Shown piece by piece: positions 16,066-25,589 of a stretch of DNA of 64,000 nt; within the stretch, counting starts at the first letter, position 1, and each line of letters opens with the position of its first letter. The DNA comes from Pandoraea thiooxydans. Lineage in GTDB: Bacteria; Pseudomonadota; Gammaproteobacteria; Burkholderiales; Burkholderiaceae. Position numbers and translations under genes: made by a program. Under the pieces are notes generated by a model. It was not told the DNA's origin, searched no databases, and worked only from the letters and a program-made list of their open reading frames with translations. Location of the stretch: NCBI RefSeq assembly GCF_001931675.1, contig NZ_CP014839.1:2294001-2358000 (forward strand), written 5' to 3'.

Positions 16066-17835
16066 ATGGCAAAGATGACCGCAGTCGACGCCGCCGTGCG
16101 CGTCCTGGAAAAGGAAGGCATTACCAACGCCTTCGGCGTTCCGGGGGCCGCCATCAACCCGTTTTATGCGGCCCTTCGCCGCGCCGGCAGCATTGACCAC
16201 GTACTGGCGCGTCACGTCGAAGGCGCCTCTCACATGGCCGAGGGTTATACGCGAGCCGCGCCCGGCAACATTGGCGTTTGTATCGGCACCTCGGGGCCGG
16301 CGGGCACGGACATGATTACCGGACTGTACTCGGCCCAAGCCGATTCCATTCCGATTTTGTGCATTACCGGGCAAGCGCCGCGCGCACGCCTGTACAAGGA
16401 AGATTTCCAGGCTGTCGACATCGAATCGATCGCCAAGCCGGTCACCAAATGGGCCGTCACGGTGCGTGAGCCTGCATTGGTGCCGCGCGTGTTCCAGCAG
16501 GCGTTTCACCTGATGCGCTCCGGCCGGCCTGGTCCGGTGCTGATCGACTTGCCGATCGACGTCCAAATGGCGGAAATCGAATTCGATCCCGACACCTATG
16601 AGCCGCTGCCCGTCTACAAGCCGGCGGCCACGCGCGCGCAGATCGAAAAGGCGCTGACAATGCTGATCGAGGCCGAGCGTCCGCTGCTGGTGTCGGGCGG
16701 CGGCGTCATCAATGCCAACGCGGCCGACCTGCTGGTCGAGTTCGCCGAATTGGTGAACGTGCCGGTGGTGCCCACGCTGATGAGCTGGGGTGCGATCGCC
16801 GACGATCATCCGCTGATGGCAGGCATGGTGGGCCTGCAAACCTCGCACCGCTACGGCAACGCCACGCTGCTCGCTTCCGATTTCGTGATGGGCATCGGCA
16901 ATCGCTGGGCCAACCGCCATACCGGTAGTATCGATGTCTACACCAAGGGCCGTAAATTCGTTCACATCGATATCGAACCGACCCAGATCGGCCGGGTATT
17001 CGGCCCCGACTACGGCATCGTCTCCGATGCCGGCGCGGCGCTCAAGCTGTTCGTGGAGGTCGCACGCGAATGGAAAGCGGCCGGACGCCTGCCGTGCCGC
17101 AAGACGTGGGTCGCCGATTGTCAAAAACGCAAGCGCACCATGTTGCGCAAGTCGGACTTCGACAACGTGCCGGTCAAGCCGCAGCGCGTCTACCAGGAAA
17201 TGAATGCGTTCTTCGGCCGCGATGTCCGCTACGTCAGCACCATCGGCCTGTCGCAAATCGCCGCCGCGCAATTCCTGCGCGTGAACCACGCGCGCCACTG
17301 GATCAACTGCGGCCAGGCGGGCCCGCTGGGTTGGACCGCGCCGGCTGCCATCGGCGTCAAAGTCGCCTCGCCCGAGAGCGACGTCGTCGCGGTGTCGGGC
17401 GACTACGACTTCCAGTTCATGGTCGAGGAGCTGGCGGCTGCCGCGCAGTTCAAGGTGCCCTACATCCACGTCGTGGTCAACAACTCGTACCTCGGCCTGA
17501 TTCGCCAGGCGCAACGGAATTTCGATATGGACTACTGCGTGCAATTGGCATTCGAGAACGTCAACGCACCCGAGCTCAACGGCTATGGCGTCGACCACGT
17601 CAAGGTCGCCGAGGGCCTGGGCTGCAAGTCGATTCGCGTGTTCAAGCCGGAAGATATCCAGCCCGCCTTTGCGCAGGCTCGCAAGCTGATGGCCGAGTTC
17701 TCGGTGCCTGTGGTCGTGGAGGTCATCCTGGAACGCGTCACCAACATCGCCATGGGCACCGAAATCAACAACGTGACCGAATTCGAGGAAGTGCTCGACA
17801 TCGCCGAAGACGAAAAGGCCTTTGAAACAGCCTGA
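16066..17835 (+). CDS. gcl: Glyoxylate carboligase
   Basis: 589 residues, a thiamine-diphosphate enzyme joining two glyoxylates to tartronate semialdehyde and CO2. The N-terminus [34 protein letters not shown] and the ThDP region match E. coli Gcl, including Val at position 51 ([14 protein letters not shown]) where most ThDP enzymes have a catalytic Glu. The C-terminal ThDP domain has the [17 protein letters not shown] and [10 protein letters not shown] segments. The ATG at 16066 has a strong GGAGGAG site. First gene of the glyoxylate operon. Confidence 0.95.
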   Translation: MAKMTAVDAAVRVLEKEGITNAFGVPGAAINPFYAALRRAGSIDHVLARHVEGASHMAEGYTRAAPGNIGVCIGTSGPAGTDMITGLYSAQADSIPILCITGQAPRARLYKEDFQAVDIESIAKPVTKWAVTVREPALVPRVFQQAFHLMRSGRPGPVLIDLPIDVQMAEIEFDPDTYEPLPVYKPAATRAQIEKALTMLIEAERPLLVSGGGVINANAADLLVEFAELVNVPVVPTLMSWGAIADDHPLMAGMVGLQTSHRYGNATLLASDFVMGIGNRWANRHTGSIDVYTKGRKFVHIDIEPTQIGRVFGPDYGIVSDAGAALKLFVEVAREWKAAGRLPCRKTWVADCQKRKRTMLRKSDFDNVPVKPQRVYQEMNAFFGRDVRYVSTIGLSQIAAAQFLRVNHARHWINCGQAGPLGWTAPAAIGVKVASPESDVVAVSGDYDFQFMVEELAAAAQFKVPYIHVVVNNSYLGLIRQAQRNFDMDYCVQLAFENVNAPELNGYGVDHVKVAEGLGCKSIRVFKPEDIQPAFAQARKLMAEFSVPVVVEVILERVTNIAMGTEINNVTEFEEVLDIAEDEKAFETA

Positions 17836-17885
17836 GCGTCCGCACCGATTCGAGTTCCGTTCAATTTTTATCTAGGAGTCGCGAG

Positions 17886-18677
17886 ATGCCAAAATTCGCC
17901 GCCAACCTGACCATGCTGTTCAACGAAGCGCCCTTTCTGGATCGCTTCAAGGCCGCCGCCGCCGCCGGCTTTCGCGGCGTGGAGTTTTTGTTTCCCTATG
18001 CGTTTCACCGCGACCAGATCGCCGACAAGCTGAATCAGTACCAGCTCGATCTGGTGCTGCATAACCTGCCGGCCGGCAACTGGGAAGCTGGCGAGCGAGG
18101 CATCGCCTGTCTGCCGGAGCGCGTCGGGGAGTTCCGCGACGGCGTCGGCGAGGCCATCGTGTACGCCAAAGCGCTGGGCGTGAAGCAATTGAATTGCCTG
18201 GTCGGCCGCCGCCCGGCCGACGTCGATGCGGACAAAATCCGCACGACCGTCGTCGACAATCTGCGCTTTGCCGCCGACCAGCTCAAGGCCGAGGGTATCC
18301 GTTTGCTGATCGAGCCGATCAATACGTTCGACATCCCCGGCTTTTACCTTAGCGGGACCAAGCAAGCGCTGGACCTGATCGACGCGACCGGCTCCGACAA
18401 CGTGTTCGTGCAGTACGACATCTATCACATGCAGCGCATGGAAGGCGAGTTGGCCAAGACCATCGAGACGAACCTGGCGCGCATCAAGCACGTGCAGCTC
18501 GCCGACAACCCGGGGCGCAACGAGCCAGGTACGGGTGAGATCAACTACCCGTTCCTGTTCGATTTTCTCGATCGCATCGGTTACGACGGCTGGATCGGCT
18601 GCGAATACAAGCCGGCCACCAACACCGTCGACGGTCTCGGCTGGCTCAAGCAGGCCGGCTTGCGCCAGGCTGCCTGA
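17886..18677 (+). CDS. hyi: Hydroxypyruvate isomerase
   Basis: 263 residues, a xylose-isomerase-like TIM barrel interconverting hydroxypyruvate and tartronate semialdehyde. Visible features are MPKFAANLTMLFNEAPFLDRFKAAAAAGF, FLFPYAF, HNLPAGNWEAGERGIAC, LLIEPINTFDIPGFYL (metal-binding Glu), KHVQLADNPGRNEPGTGEINY and IGCEYKP. It lies 50 nt after gcl with a GGAG-type site and feeds the following reductase. Confidence 0.93.
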   Translation: MPKFAANLTMLFNEAPFLDRFKAAAAAGFRGVEFLFPYAFHRDQIADKLNQYQLDLVLHNLPAGNWEAGERGIACLPERVGEFRDGVGEAIVYAKALGVKQLNCLVGRRPADVDADKIRTTVVDNLRFAADQLKAEGIRLLIEPINTFDIPGFYLSGTKQALDLIDATGSDNVFVQYDIYHMQRMEGELAKTIETNLARIKHVQLADNPGRNEPGTGEINYPFLFDFLDRIGYDGWIGCEYKPATNTVDGLGWLKQAGLRQAA

Positions 18678-18725
18678 GCGGCGACATAACCCAACCCATT
18701 ATTTATTCATTAGAGGAGTCACACC

Positions 18726-19607
18726 ATGGCACAACTCGGTTTCATTGGCCTTGGCATCATGGGCGCGCCGATGGCGAAGCATCTGCAGGACGCCGGACAC
18801 AAGCTGTTCATTTGCGATCGCAAGACGCCGCCGCAAGAGCTGATCGATGGTCAGGCGACCTGCTGCACGTCGCCCAAGGAAGTTGCCAAACGCGCCGATA
18901 TCATCTTCGTCATGGTGCCGGATACGCCCGACGTGGGTGCCGTCCTGTTCGGCGAAAATGGTGCGGCAGAAGGTCTTTCCAAGGGCAAGATCGTGGTCGA
19001 CATGAGCTCGATCTCGCCGATCGAGACCAAGGAATATGCGAAAAAAGTCAAGGCGCTCGGCTGCGAATACCTCGACGCGCCCGTCTCCGGCGGTGAAGTC
19101 GGCGCCAAAGCGGCCTCGCTGACGATCATGGTGGGCGGTTCGCAAAGCGCGTTCGACGACGTCAAGCCGTTCTTCGAGCTGATGGGCAAGAACATTACGC
19201 TGGTCGGCGACACCGGCGCGGGGCAAACCTGCAAGGTTGCCAACCAGATCATCGTCGCGTTGACCATCGAAGCCGTTGGCGAAGCGCTGCTGTTTGCCTC
19301 CAAGGCCGGGGCCGATCCCGCCAAGGTGCGCGCCGCGCTGATGGGCGGGTTCGCCTCCTCGCGCATTCTCGAAGTGCACGGCGAGCGCATGGTGAAGCGC
19401 AATTTCGAACCGGGTTTCCGCATCGCCCTGCATCAAAAGGATTTGAATCTGGCCTTGCAAAGCGCGCGTGCGCTGGGCGTCGCCCTGCCGAACACGGCGA
19501 CCTGCCAGGAGTTGTTCAACACCTGCGCGGCCAATGGCGGCGCGGCTTGGGATCACTCCGGGCTGGTGCGTGCACTGGAACTGATGTCCAACCATACGGT
19601 GGCGTAA
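18726..19607 (+). CDS. glxR: Tartronate semialdehyde reductase (2-hydroxy-3-oxopropionate reductase)
   Basis: 293 residues, a beta-hydroxyacid dehydrogenase reducing tartronate semialdehyde to D-glycerate with NAD(P)H. The Rossmann motif GFIGLGIMGAPMAKHL is at residues 5-20, the substrate loop DAPVSGG at 118-124 and the catalytic lysine K170 in TGAGQTCKVANQ. The stop is immediately followed by the start of the kinase gene (no gap), which suggests coupling. Confidence 0.93.
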   Translation: MAQLGFIGLGIMGAPMAKHLQDAGHKLFICDRKTPPQELIDGQATCCTSPKEVAKRADIIFVMVPDTPDVGAVLFGENGAAEGLSKGKIVVDMSSISPIETKEYAKKVKALGCEYLDAPVSGGEVGAKAASLTIMVGGSQSAFDDVKPFFELMGKNITLVGDTGAGQTCKVANQIIVALTIEAVGEALLFASKAGADPAKVRAALMGGFASSRILEVHGERMVKRNFEPGFRIALHQKDLNLALQSARALGVALPNTATCQELFNTCAANGGAAWDHSGLVRALELMSNHTVA

Positions 19608-20927
19608 ATGTCGGCTCGCCCGCAAGCGGTGGCAGTGGCCGGCAACGCCGCTGCCCTGGAACCCCGCACGTTTTTGCTGTCGCTGTTCCAGCATGCGGTC
19701 GAGGCCGTCTCGCCCGCGCGCTGCCTGGCCCAGCATCTGCCGCCGGCACCGCGCGGCCGCACTATCGTGATCGGCGCCGGCAAAGGCGCCGCATCGATGG
19801 CGCAAGCCGTCGAGCAGCACTGGCAAGGCCCGCTTTCGGGTCTGGTCGTCACTCGTTATCAGCATGGTGTGCCCTGCCGTCATATCGAGGTCGTGGAGGC
19901 CGGGCATCCGGTGCCCGACGAGGCCGGCTGGCAGGCCGCCCAGCGCATGCTGGAGATGGTCCAGGGCTTGAGTGAAGACGACCTGGTGCTGTGCCTGATT
20001 TCGGGTGGCGGTTCCTCATTGCTGTCGCTGCCCGCCCCCGGCATCACGCTGGCGCAAAAACAGGCGCTCAACAAGGCGCTGCTGCGCTCGGGCGCGACCA
20101 TCTTCGAAATGAATTGCGTGCGCAAACATCTGTCGGCCATCAAGGGCGGGCGGCTGGCGCTGGCCTGTGGCCGGGCACGCGTGCATACGCTGCTGATTTC
20201 CGATATCCCCGGCGACGACCCCGCCGTCATTGCTTCCGGTCCAACGCTGGCCGACGAAACGACCTGCGCGGACGCGTTGGCGGTATTGGGAAAATACCAA
20301 ATCGACGTGCCCGACAACGTACGCGAATATCTCGCCTCTGGCGCCGGCGAGACACCCAAACCCGGTGATGCGCGGCTGCGTCATGCCACACATGCGACGA
20401 TCGCCACGGCCCAGGAGGCGCTGGAAGCCGCCGCGCGCCATGCGCAGTCTCATGGCATTACGGCGCACATCCTGTCGGATTGCCTCGAGGGCGAGGCGCG
20501 CGACGTGGCACTGGTGCACGCCGGTATCGTGCGGCAAATCCTCGCGCACGGCCAACCGTTCGAGCGACCGTGCCTGCTGCTGTCCGGCGGCGAAACCACA
20601 GTGACGGTGCGCGGCGAAGGCCGCGGCGGGCGTAACGCCGAGTTCCTGCTGGCGCTGGCCGCGGCGCTCGACGACGGTCACGGTGCCAGCTTGCCTGGCG
20701 TGCATGCGATCGCCTGCGACACCGACGGGATCGACGGCACCGAGGACAACGCCGGTTGCCTGCTCGGGCCCGACACACTGACGCGCGCAGCGGCAGCCGG
20801 GCTGTCGCCCAAAAACCACTTGCAGAACAACGACGGCTACTCATTTTTCGCCGCCTTGGATGACTTGGTGGTGACCCAGCCCACGCGGACCAACGTCAAC
20901 GATTTCCGGGCCATCCTGATCGAATGA
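19608..20927 (+). CDS. ttuD: Glycerate 2-kinase (MOFRL/TtuD type)
   Basis: 439 residues, of the DUF4147 plus MOFRL family often annotated hydroxypyruvate reductase; the family reaction is phosphorylation of D-glycerate to 2-phosphoglycerate. Features: IVIGAGKGAASMAQAVE, VVEAGHPVPDEAG, LCLISGGGSSLLSLPAPG, MNCVRKHLSAIKGGRLA, and in the C-terminal MOFRL domain LLSGGETTVTVRGEGRGGRNAEF and ACDTDGIDGTEDNAG. It completes the route from glyoxylate to glycolysis. The start ATG abuts the glxR stop. Confidence 0.88.
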   Translation: MSARPQAVAVAGNAAALEPRTFLLSLFQHAVEAVSPARCLAQHLPPAPRGRTIVIGAGKGAASMAQAVEQHWQGPLSGLVVTRYQHGVPCRHIEVVEAGHPVPDEAGWQAAQRMLEMVQGLSEDDLVLCLISGGGSSLLSLPAPGITLAQKQALNKALLRSGATIFEMNCVRKHLSAIKGGRLALACGRARVHTLLISDIPGDDPAVIASGPTLADETTCADALAVLGKYQIDVPDNVREYLASGAGETPKPGDARLRHATHATIATAQEALEAAARHAQSHGITAHILSDCLEGEARDVALVHAGIVRQILAHGQPFERPCLLLSGGETTVTVRGEGRGGRNAEFLLALAAALDDGHGASLPGVHAIACDTDGIDGTEDNAGCLLGPDTLTRAAAAGLSPKNHLQNNDGYSFFAALDDLVVTQPTRTNVNDFRAILIE

Positions 20928-20980
20928 TCGCCGGATCGTACCGGGCCAAGATCTAACACCATGAAGCAGGAGATTCTCCG

Positions 20981-21403
20981 ATGCAAACCCGTTCCATGCT
21001 GACCCTGGAAGATGCTCGCCGGATGGCCGAGGCAGCCGCGGCCGAAGCAGTTCGCCATCAGTGGCCCGTTACCATCGCCATCTGCGACGACGGCGGCCAT
21101 CTGCTGTGGCTGCAGCGCCTGGATGGCGCCTCGCCGATATCGGCGGAAATTGCCGCTGGCAAAGCCCGCACCGCGGGTGTGTCGCGACGCCCGAGCAAGG
21201 CGTTCGAAGAAATGGTCAACCAGGGCCGCTACGCCGCGCTATCGATGCCGATCACCGCGCTCGAGGGGGGTGAGCCGGTGATCGTGGACGGCACCTGCAT
21301 TGGCGCGGTCGGCGTCTCCGGTGTCAAGCCCGGCCAGGATGCACAGGTCGCCCAGGCTGGCGTTGCCGCGCTGCTCGCGCCGCAGGCCAAGGCCGCCGCG
21401 TAG
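20981..21403 (+). CDS. GlcG/HbpS-like protein
   Basis: 140 residues, a small alpha/beta protein of the GlcG/HbpS (heme-degrading HbpS-like) family, with LTLEDARRMAEAAAAEAVRHQWPVTIAICDDGGHLL, GKARTAGVSRRPSKAFEEMV and GVSGVKPGQDAQVAQAG. Members are often encoded beside glycolate and glyoxylate genes; their role there is not established. It lies 53 nt after ttuD, last in the operon, and converges with the DUF1439 gene (26 bp between stops). Confidence 0.85.
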   Translation: MQTRSMLTLEDARRMAEAAAAEAVRHQWPVTIAICDDGGHLLWLQRLDGASPISAEIAAGKARTAGVSRRPSKAFEEMVNQGRYAALSMPITALEGGEPVIVDGTCIGAVGVSGVKPGQDAQVAQAGVAALLAPQAKAAA

Positions 21404-21429
21404 GCCGCACCGGGCAGGTATTGCGAGCG

Positions 21430-22002
21430 TCAGCGTTCGACGATTTCGACCCGTACGCCGGCCGGCACGACGGTGATGGCGCCGGGTTGGAATTGCACGC
21501 CGGCGAAGGTGAGCTGGTTGGGCTTGAAGGTATAGATCGGATAATTTTGAAGAACCTGGCTGGCCAGCATATTGGCCGCCATATCGATCTGCTGACCGTA
21601 GATGGCCGTGGCTGGCCCGAAGTCGGCCTGCGTGACCGCAGGATCGCGCACCACGACCGAACGGGTCGCAGCGTCATAGGCGAGCCCGCCCACCAGCACA
21701 AAAGTCCCGTTCAGCGTTTGCGGCACCATGAATGGGCTGCTGATGAGCGCATCCACCGTCAAAGCCAACCGATTTTGGGCCGGCTGCAAAGCGATTTCGG
21801 GATGCGTCAGATCCATTGAGAATACTTGCGCAACGGCCCGGTGAAACGGGAACTTCCGGGCCACCGCGGCTTGCACCTGCGCACGCGAGAAGGTGTAGTG
21901 ATCGGGGATGAACGGAAATGTCGGCGACGCCAGCGCCGGTAGCGGCGCCAGCGTCAGCACACTGCCGCCGAGCATGATTTCAAGAAAGCGGCGTCGACGC
22001 AT
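21430..22002 (-). CDS. DUF1439 (YceB-like) protein with twin-arginine-like signal
   Basis: 190 residues from the ATG at 22002. The N-terminus MRRRRFLEIMLGGSVLTLAP resembles a Tat signal (RRxFL followed by a hydrophobic stretch), with a probable cleavage after LPALASP. The body has the DUF1439 pattern, with HYTFSRAQVQAAVARKFP, LTHPEIALQPAQNRLALTVDAL and GITVVPAGVRVEI-like ends. Function unknown; probably periplasmic. A longer frame reaches 22083, but its extra residues would hide the signal and overlap the neighbouring asparaginase stop. Confidence 0.75.
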   Translation of the reverse strand: MRRRRFLEIMLGGSVLTLAPLPALASPTFPFIPDHYTFSRAQVQAAVARKFPFHRAVAQVFSMDLTHPEIALQPAQNRLALTVDALISSPFMVPQTLNGTFVLVGGLAYDAATRSVVVRDPAVTQADFGPATAIYGQQIDMAANMLASQVLQNYPIYTFKPNQLTFAGVQFQPGAITVVPAGVRVEIVER

Positions 22003-22079
22003 GGGGGGATGAGTTTGCACAGGAGATAGGCGGAGCCAGTCGATGTAGAAGTTGACCGGCACCCGCAAGCTTGGTTCGT

Positions 22080-23114
22080 TCAATAAACCTCGAACAGCGA
22101 CTGCCAGCGATCGGTGGGCATATCGTGCGCCAGTGCCAGCATCGCGAGCACGCGCGCCTTGTACGGTTGCAGATTGCCCGCGCTGACGAAGCCCAGCGTG
22201 TCATCGGCGGCCGCACCGTTGCGCATCACGTGCCCGGCCCCGGTGCGCGAGGCACGCACCACCCGCACGCCTTGCCTGGCAGCGTCGGCCAGCGCCTGCT
22301 GCAGCGGACCGTACAGCGAACCGTTGCCGGTGCCCGCCACGACCAGCCCTCGCACCCCGGCGCTCACCAGCGCCTCGACCGGCACGGTCGAAGCATTCGC
22401 ATAACTGGAGAGCACTTCGACCATCGGCAGCGCGTGCCGCCCCGCCACGTCGAACTCGCTTTGTACCGTGTGGCGCCGCAGCGCGCGGCGCTGCAATTCG
22501 ACCCACTCGTCTTGCACCCAGCCCAGTACACCAATCTCGGGCGACTGGAACGCCTGGACCGAATAGGTGCTGGTCTTGACGACATCCCGCGCACAATGAA
22601 TCTGATGATTGACGACCACCAGGACGCCCTGCCCGGCGGCCTCCGGATGGGCAGCGACCCGTACCGCATTGAGCAGATTGAGCGGCCCGTCGGCCGATAG
22701 CGCCGTGGCGGGCCGCATGGCGGCAGTCATCACAACCGGCTTGTTGCTTTTGACCGTCAAATGAAGGAAATAGGCCGTCTCCTCCAGCGTATCGGTGCCG
22801 TGTGTAATCACGACGCCATCCACGTCCGGCTCGGCCAGCACGGCATTGACCCGCTCGGCCAAGGTCAGCCACAACGCACACGTCATGTCCTTGCTGTCGA
22901 TTTGCGCAACCTGTTCGGACCGCATGCGTGCGACGTCGGTCAAGCCCGGGACAGCGGCCAGCAATGTTTCGATATTGAGCGCGCCGGCCTGATAGGTCGC
23001 GGTGCGACCGGCGTCGGCCGCGTAGCCGGCAATCGTGCCGCCAGTGGCCAACAGGACGACCTGGGGCAAACGGAGAGCACTGCCGTGCCCGGACATGGAA
23101 GAGGATGTTTTCAT
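22080..23114 (-). CDS. L-asparaginase
   Basis: 344 residues from the ATG at 23114. Both catalytic signatures are present: LLATGGTIAGY with the nucleophile threonine at T27, and VVITHGTDTLEETAYF. MTAAMRPATALSADGPLNLLNAV and SSYANASTVPVEALV are also typical. It hydrolyses asparagine to aspartate and ammonia. There is no clear signal peptide, so it is probably cytoplasmic, although the sequence reads like the type II subfamily. A TTG at 23132 could add six residues. Confidence 0.9.
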   Translation of the reverse strand: MKTSSSMSGHGSALRLPQVVLLATGGTIAGYAADAGRTATYQAGALNIETLLAAVPGLTDVARMRSEQVAQIDSKDMTCALWLTLAERVNAVLAEPDVDGVVITHGTDTLEETAYFLHLTVKSNKPVVMTAAMRPATALSADGPLNLLNAVRVAAHPEAAGQGVLVVVNHQIHCARDVVKTSTYSVQAFQSPEIGVLGWVQDEWVELQRRALRRHTVQSEFDVAGRHALPMVEVLSSYANASTVPVEALVSAGVRGLVVAGTGNGSLYGPLQQALADAARQGVRVVRASRTGAGHVMRNGAAADDTLGFVSAGNLQPYKARVLAMLALAHDMPTDRWQSLFEVY

Positions 23115-23299
23115 GACCGCGATTGTAGCCAATTCGCCGCATTCATCAATTTGGGGTCATCCATGAGCGGCGATTGCCGCCGATCATTGGCGCGGCAACG
23201 CTGGTACGGATATCGCGGCGCATGGCGACGTCTCCAATCGGGCCGGCCTCGGCCCGACTTGAGAATCGACATGAAGTTCTGCTTGCATAAATCAGAATA

Positions 23300-23315
23300 C
23301 TGTACAAAAATACAG
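23300..23315 (+). promoter_or_regulatory. SOS (LexA) box 1 of lexA
   Basis: CTGT-N8-ACAG, a consensus LexA operator with spacer acaaaaat, overlapping the likely -10 region of lexA (TTGCAT at 23283, 17 nt, AAAAAT at 23306). Confidence 0.9.
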
Positions 23316-23319
23316 TTGC

Positions 23320-23335
23320 CTGTACTTCCATACAG
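23320..23335 (+). promoter_or_regulatory. SOS (LexA) box 2 of lexA
   Basis: A second CTGT-N8-ACAG, 20 bp downstream of the first (two helical turns) and ending 5 bp before the lexA ATG. Confidence 0.9.
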
Positions 23336-23340
23336 TAACC

Positions 23341-23994
23341 ATGCACAAACTCACTGCCCGCCAACAACAGGTCTATGACCTGGTCCGCCAAGCCATCGAG
23401 CGCACCGGATTTCCGCCCACTCGGGCCGAAATTGCCGCGGAGCTCGGCTTCAGTTCCGCCAACGCCGCCGAAGAGCACCTGCGCGCCCTGGCACGCAAGG
23501 GCGTCATCGAACTCGCGGCAGGCACGTCGCGCGGCATTCGCGTCAAGGCGCTCGGCGATGACGACACCCCGCATCAGTTCACGCTGCCTCACATGGCGCT
23601 GATGCAATTGTCGCTCCCGCTGATTGGCCGGGTCGCCGCAGGCAGCCCCATCCTCGCGCAGGAACACATCGAAGCCCACTATCAGTGCGACCCGGCGCTG
23701 TTCGCCCGCCAACCGGATTACTTGTTGAAGGTACGCGGGCTCAGCATGCGCGATGCCGGCATTCTGGACGGCGATCTGCTTGCCGTACAGCGTGCGAGCG
23801 ATGCCCGCGATGGCCAGATCGTGGTGGCCCGGCTGGGTGACGAGGTAACCGTCAAGCGCCTGAAACGACGCCCGGGCGGAGTTGAGTTGATTGCGGAAAA
23901 CCCGGATTTTCAGAATATCGTCGTGACCGGGAACCCTGAAGATTTCTCGCTTGAGGGCATTGCCGTCGGCCTGATCCGCACCAGCGAATTGTAA
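23341..23994 (+). CDS. lexA: LexA repressor
   Basis: 217 residues, the SOS regulon repressor and self-cleaving serine peptidase. The winged-helix DNA-binding domain (about 1-70) has [12 protein letters not shown] and [27 protein letters not shown]. The cleavage site A100-G101 lies in GRVAAGSP; catalytic S135 (GLSMRDAG) and K172 (DEVTVKRL) keep the standard 37-residue spacing. Two operators upstream indicate autoregulation. Confidence 0.97.
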   Translation: MHKLTARQQQVYDLVRQAIERTGFPPTRAEIAAELGFSSANAAEEHLRALARKGVIELAAGTSRGIRVKALGDDDTPHQFTLPHMALMQLSLPLIGRVAAGSPILAQEHIEAHYQCDPALFARQPDYLLKVRGLSMRDAGILDGDLLAVQRASDARDGQIVVARLGDEVTVKRLKRRPGGVELIAENPDFQNIVVTGNPEDFSLEGIAVGLIRTSEL

Positions 23995-24112
23995 TTTGCA
24001 TCGAAAATATTTTTTTCCCCGTCGCTGACGCATCGCACCGACGTGCGTCATGAAATACATCAAAAAGCATCGGCAACGGGCCCTTCACTTCACGCTTTGC
24101 AAGGATGGGATC

Positions 24113-24310
24113 ATGGGTAAATTATTTTCTTTCATACGCGCCTCGCGCGCGCCCGCCGCCAGCACTGTCTCAGTCCGCGCGCTGCGCTCACCGCGCCCGG
24201 TTCGGGTGTATCGCGGCCCTTCGCACATTATCATGGTCGGCAATATCAACGATATCTGCCACAAGCTGGATCAATCTCTCGCAGAACGCTATTGCCATAT
24301 CGAGGCGTGA
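24113..24310 (+). CDS. Small hypothetical protein downstream of lexA
   Basis: 65 residues starting at ATG 24113, with an AAGGA ribosome site 7 nt upstream. The N-terminus is basic and Arg/Ser/Ala-rich; the C-terminal half (GPSHIIMVGNINDICHKLDQSLAERYCH) looks like a compact folded segment. I do not recognise a named family, though short proteins with a similar ending occur in Burkholderiales from memory. It could be SOS-linked by position, but it has no SOS box of its own. An upstream ATG at 24050 lacks a ribosome site. Confidence 0.5.
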   Translation: MGKLFSFIRASRAPAASTVSVRALRSPRPVRVYRGPSHIIMVGNINDICHKLDQSLAERYCHIEA

Positions 24311-24383
24311 CCGCGGTCGTGCGCATCGCCCTGTCGCTGCTCCAGGCTCGGTACGACAACGCCCGCGCGCTATCGTTCGTGCC

Positions 24384-25481
24384 CTACACACCCAGTTGCG
24401 CCAGCGGATGCGCCTGGGCCGGCCACTCGCTCTCGAAGAATCGCTCCACTTGCATCGCGTCGACTTGGTCGAGACTAGCCGGAAGCCACCGTGGCGCATG
24501 ATCCTTGTCTATAGCCAGGGCACGAATGCCCTCCAGCCCGTCGTGACCGTCGAACACGCGCTTCATCATCGACAGTTCGACTCGCAATTCGTCTGCCAGT
24601 GAGAGCGACTTCGAACGTGCGCGGCGAATTTGCTCGAGCGTCACGCACACCATCAACGGTGACCGCTTGCGCAGCTGCGCCTCGACGTGCTGCGCCCACT
24701 CGCTGAATTCGCAACGTGCCTCGCGCGACAGCGATGCCAGAATCGCTGATACGCTCTCGCAGGAAAAATGCATGTCGATGGCGTCGCGCAAATCTTTCAG
24801 TGCCATATCGCGCGGCGGCGGCGCAACGTGGCCGTCGGCCATGGCGCGCACGCGTGCCACCACTGCGTTGCCGTCGCGCCACGGCTCGGTCTCCAGTAAC
24901 GAGAGAAGATCCGCCGTCATGTTGCGCGGCAGATAAATATCCGCCAGGCCGGCATAGAGCGCATCGGCCGCCCCGATCGCCACACCGGTGGTGCCCAGGT
25001 AATCGCCAATGCGTCCCGGCACTCGCGCCAGAAAATATCCGCCGCCAACGTCGGGGAACAATCCAATCTGCGTCTCCGGCATGGCCATGCGCGTCGTCTC
25101 GGTGACGATACGCAAGGCGGCGCCTTGCGAGATTCCCATGCCCCCGCCCATCACGATGCCGTCGAGCAATGCGATGTACGGTTTTGGATAGGTCGCGATC
25201 AGATAGTCTAGTGCGTACTCGTCGACGAAATACGGCAGCAGTGCAGCGCGCTCGCGCTGCGCCGTCTCATAGAAGTAGCGAATATCTCCGCCCGCGCAAA
25301 ATCCTTTCTCGCCGGCGCCTCGCACGAATACGGCGTAGACCTCGGGATCTTCGGCCCATTGCGCGAGCGCGGCCATCAGCGCCCGGATCATGTCAGGCGA
25401 CAGCGCGTTCAAGGCTTTTGGCCGATTCAAGGTGATCAGGCCGACGTGATTGACGATCCGTGTTTCGATGAATTCGGACAT
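24384..25481 (-). CDS. Enoyl-CoA hydratase/isomerase family protein, 3-hydroxyisobutyryl-CoA hydrolase-like
   Basis: 365 residues from the ATG at 25481. Crotonase core: HVGLITLNRPKALNALSPDMI, GAGEKGFCAGGDIRYFYE (oxyanion hole) and LDGIVMGGGMGISQGA with PETQIGLFPDVGGGYFLAR. The length of about 360 and the C-terminal domain (MMKRVFDGHDGLEGIRALAIDKDHAPRW) are those of 3-hydroxyisobutyryl-CoA hydrolases of valine breakdown, longer than plain enoyl-CoA hydratases. No other valine genes are adjacent. Confidence 0.85.
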   Translation of the reverse strand: MSEFIETRIVNHVGLITLNRPKALNALSPDMIRALMAALAQWAEDPEVYAVFVRGAGEKGFCAGGDIRYFYETAQRERAALLPYFVDEYALDYLIATYPKPYIALLDGIVMGGGMGISQGAALRIVTETTRMAMPETQIGLFPDVGGGYFLARVPGRIGDYLGTTGVAIGAADALYAGLADIYLPRNMTADLLSLLETEPWRDGNAVVARVRAMADGHVAPPPRDMALKDLRDAIDMHFSCESVSAILASLSREARCEFSEWAQHVEAQLRKRSPLMVCVTLEQIRRARSKSLSLADELRVELSMMKRVFDGHDGLEGIRALAIDKDHAPRWLPASLDQVDAMQVERFFESEWPAQAHPLAQLGV

Positions 25482-25504
25482 GATGCAGTATCGAGGCAAG
25501 AGGT

Positions 25505-25536
25505 AAAGAAAAAAGCCGGTGCGTCGCACCGGCTTT
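25505..25536 (-). terminator. Intrinsic terminator of typA
   Basis: AAAGCCGGTGC (25512-25522) and GCACCGGCTTT (25526-25536) form an 11-bp stem with a 3-nt loop. On the minus strand it is followed by a T-rich run, between the typA stop and the next gene's start. Confidence 0.8.
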
Positions 25537-25589
25537 CATCGTAGCGCAAACGTGCCGGCCGAGTGCCGGCAGCACACGCGGGCCGGAGC

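Noticed and set aside
16042-17598. 518-residue minus-strand frame
   Set aside because: Antisense shadow of gcl.
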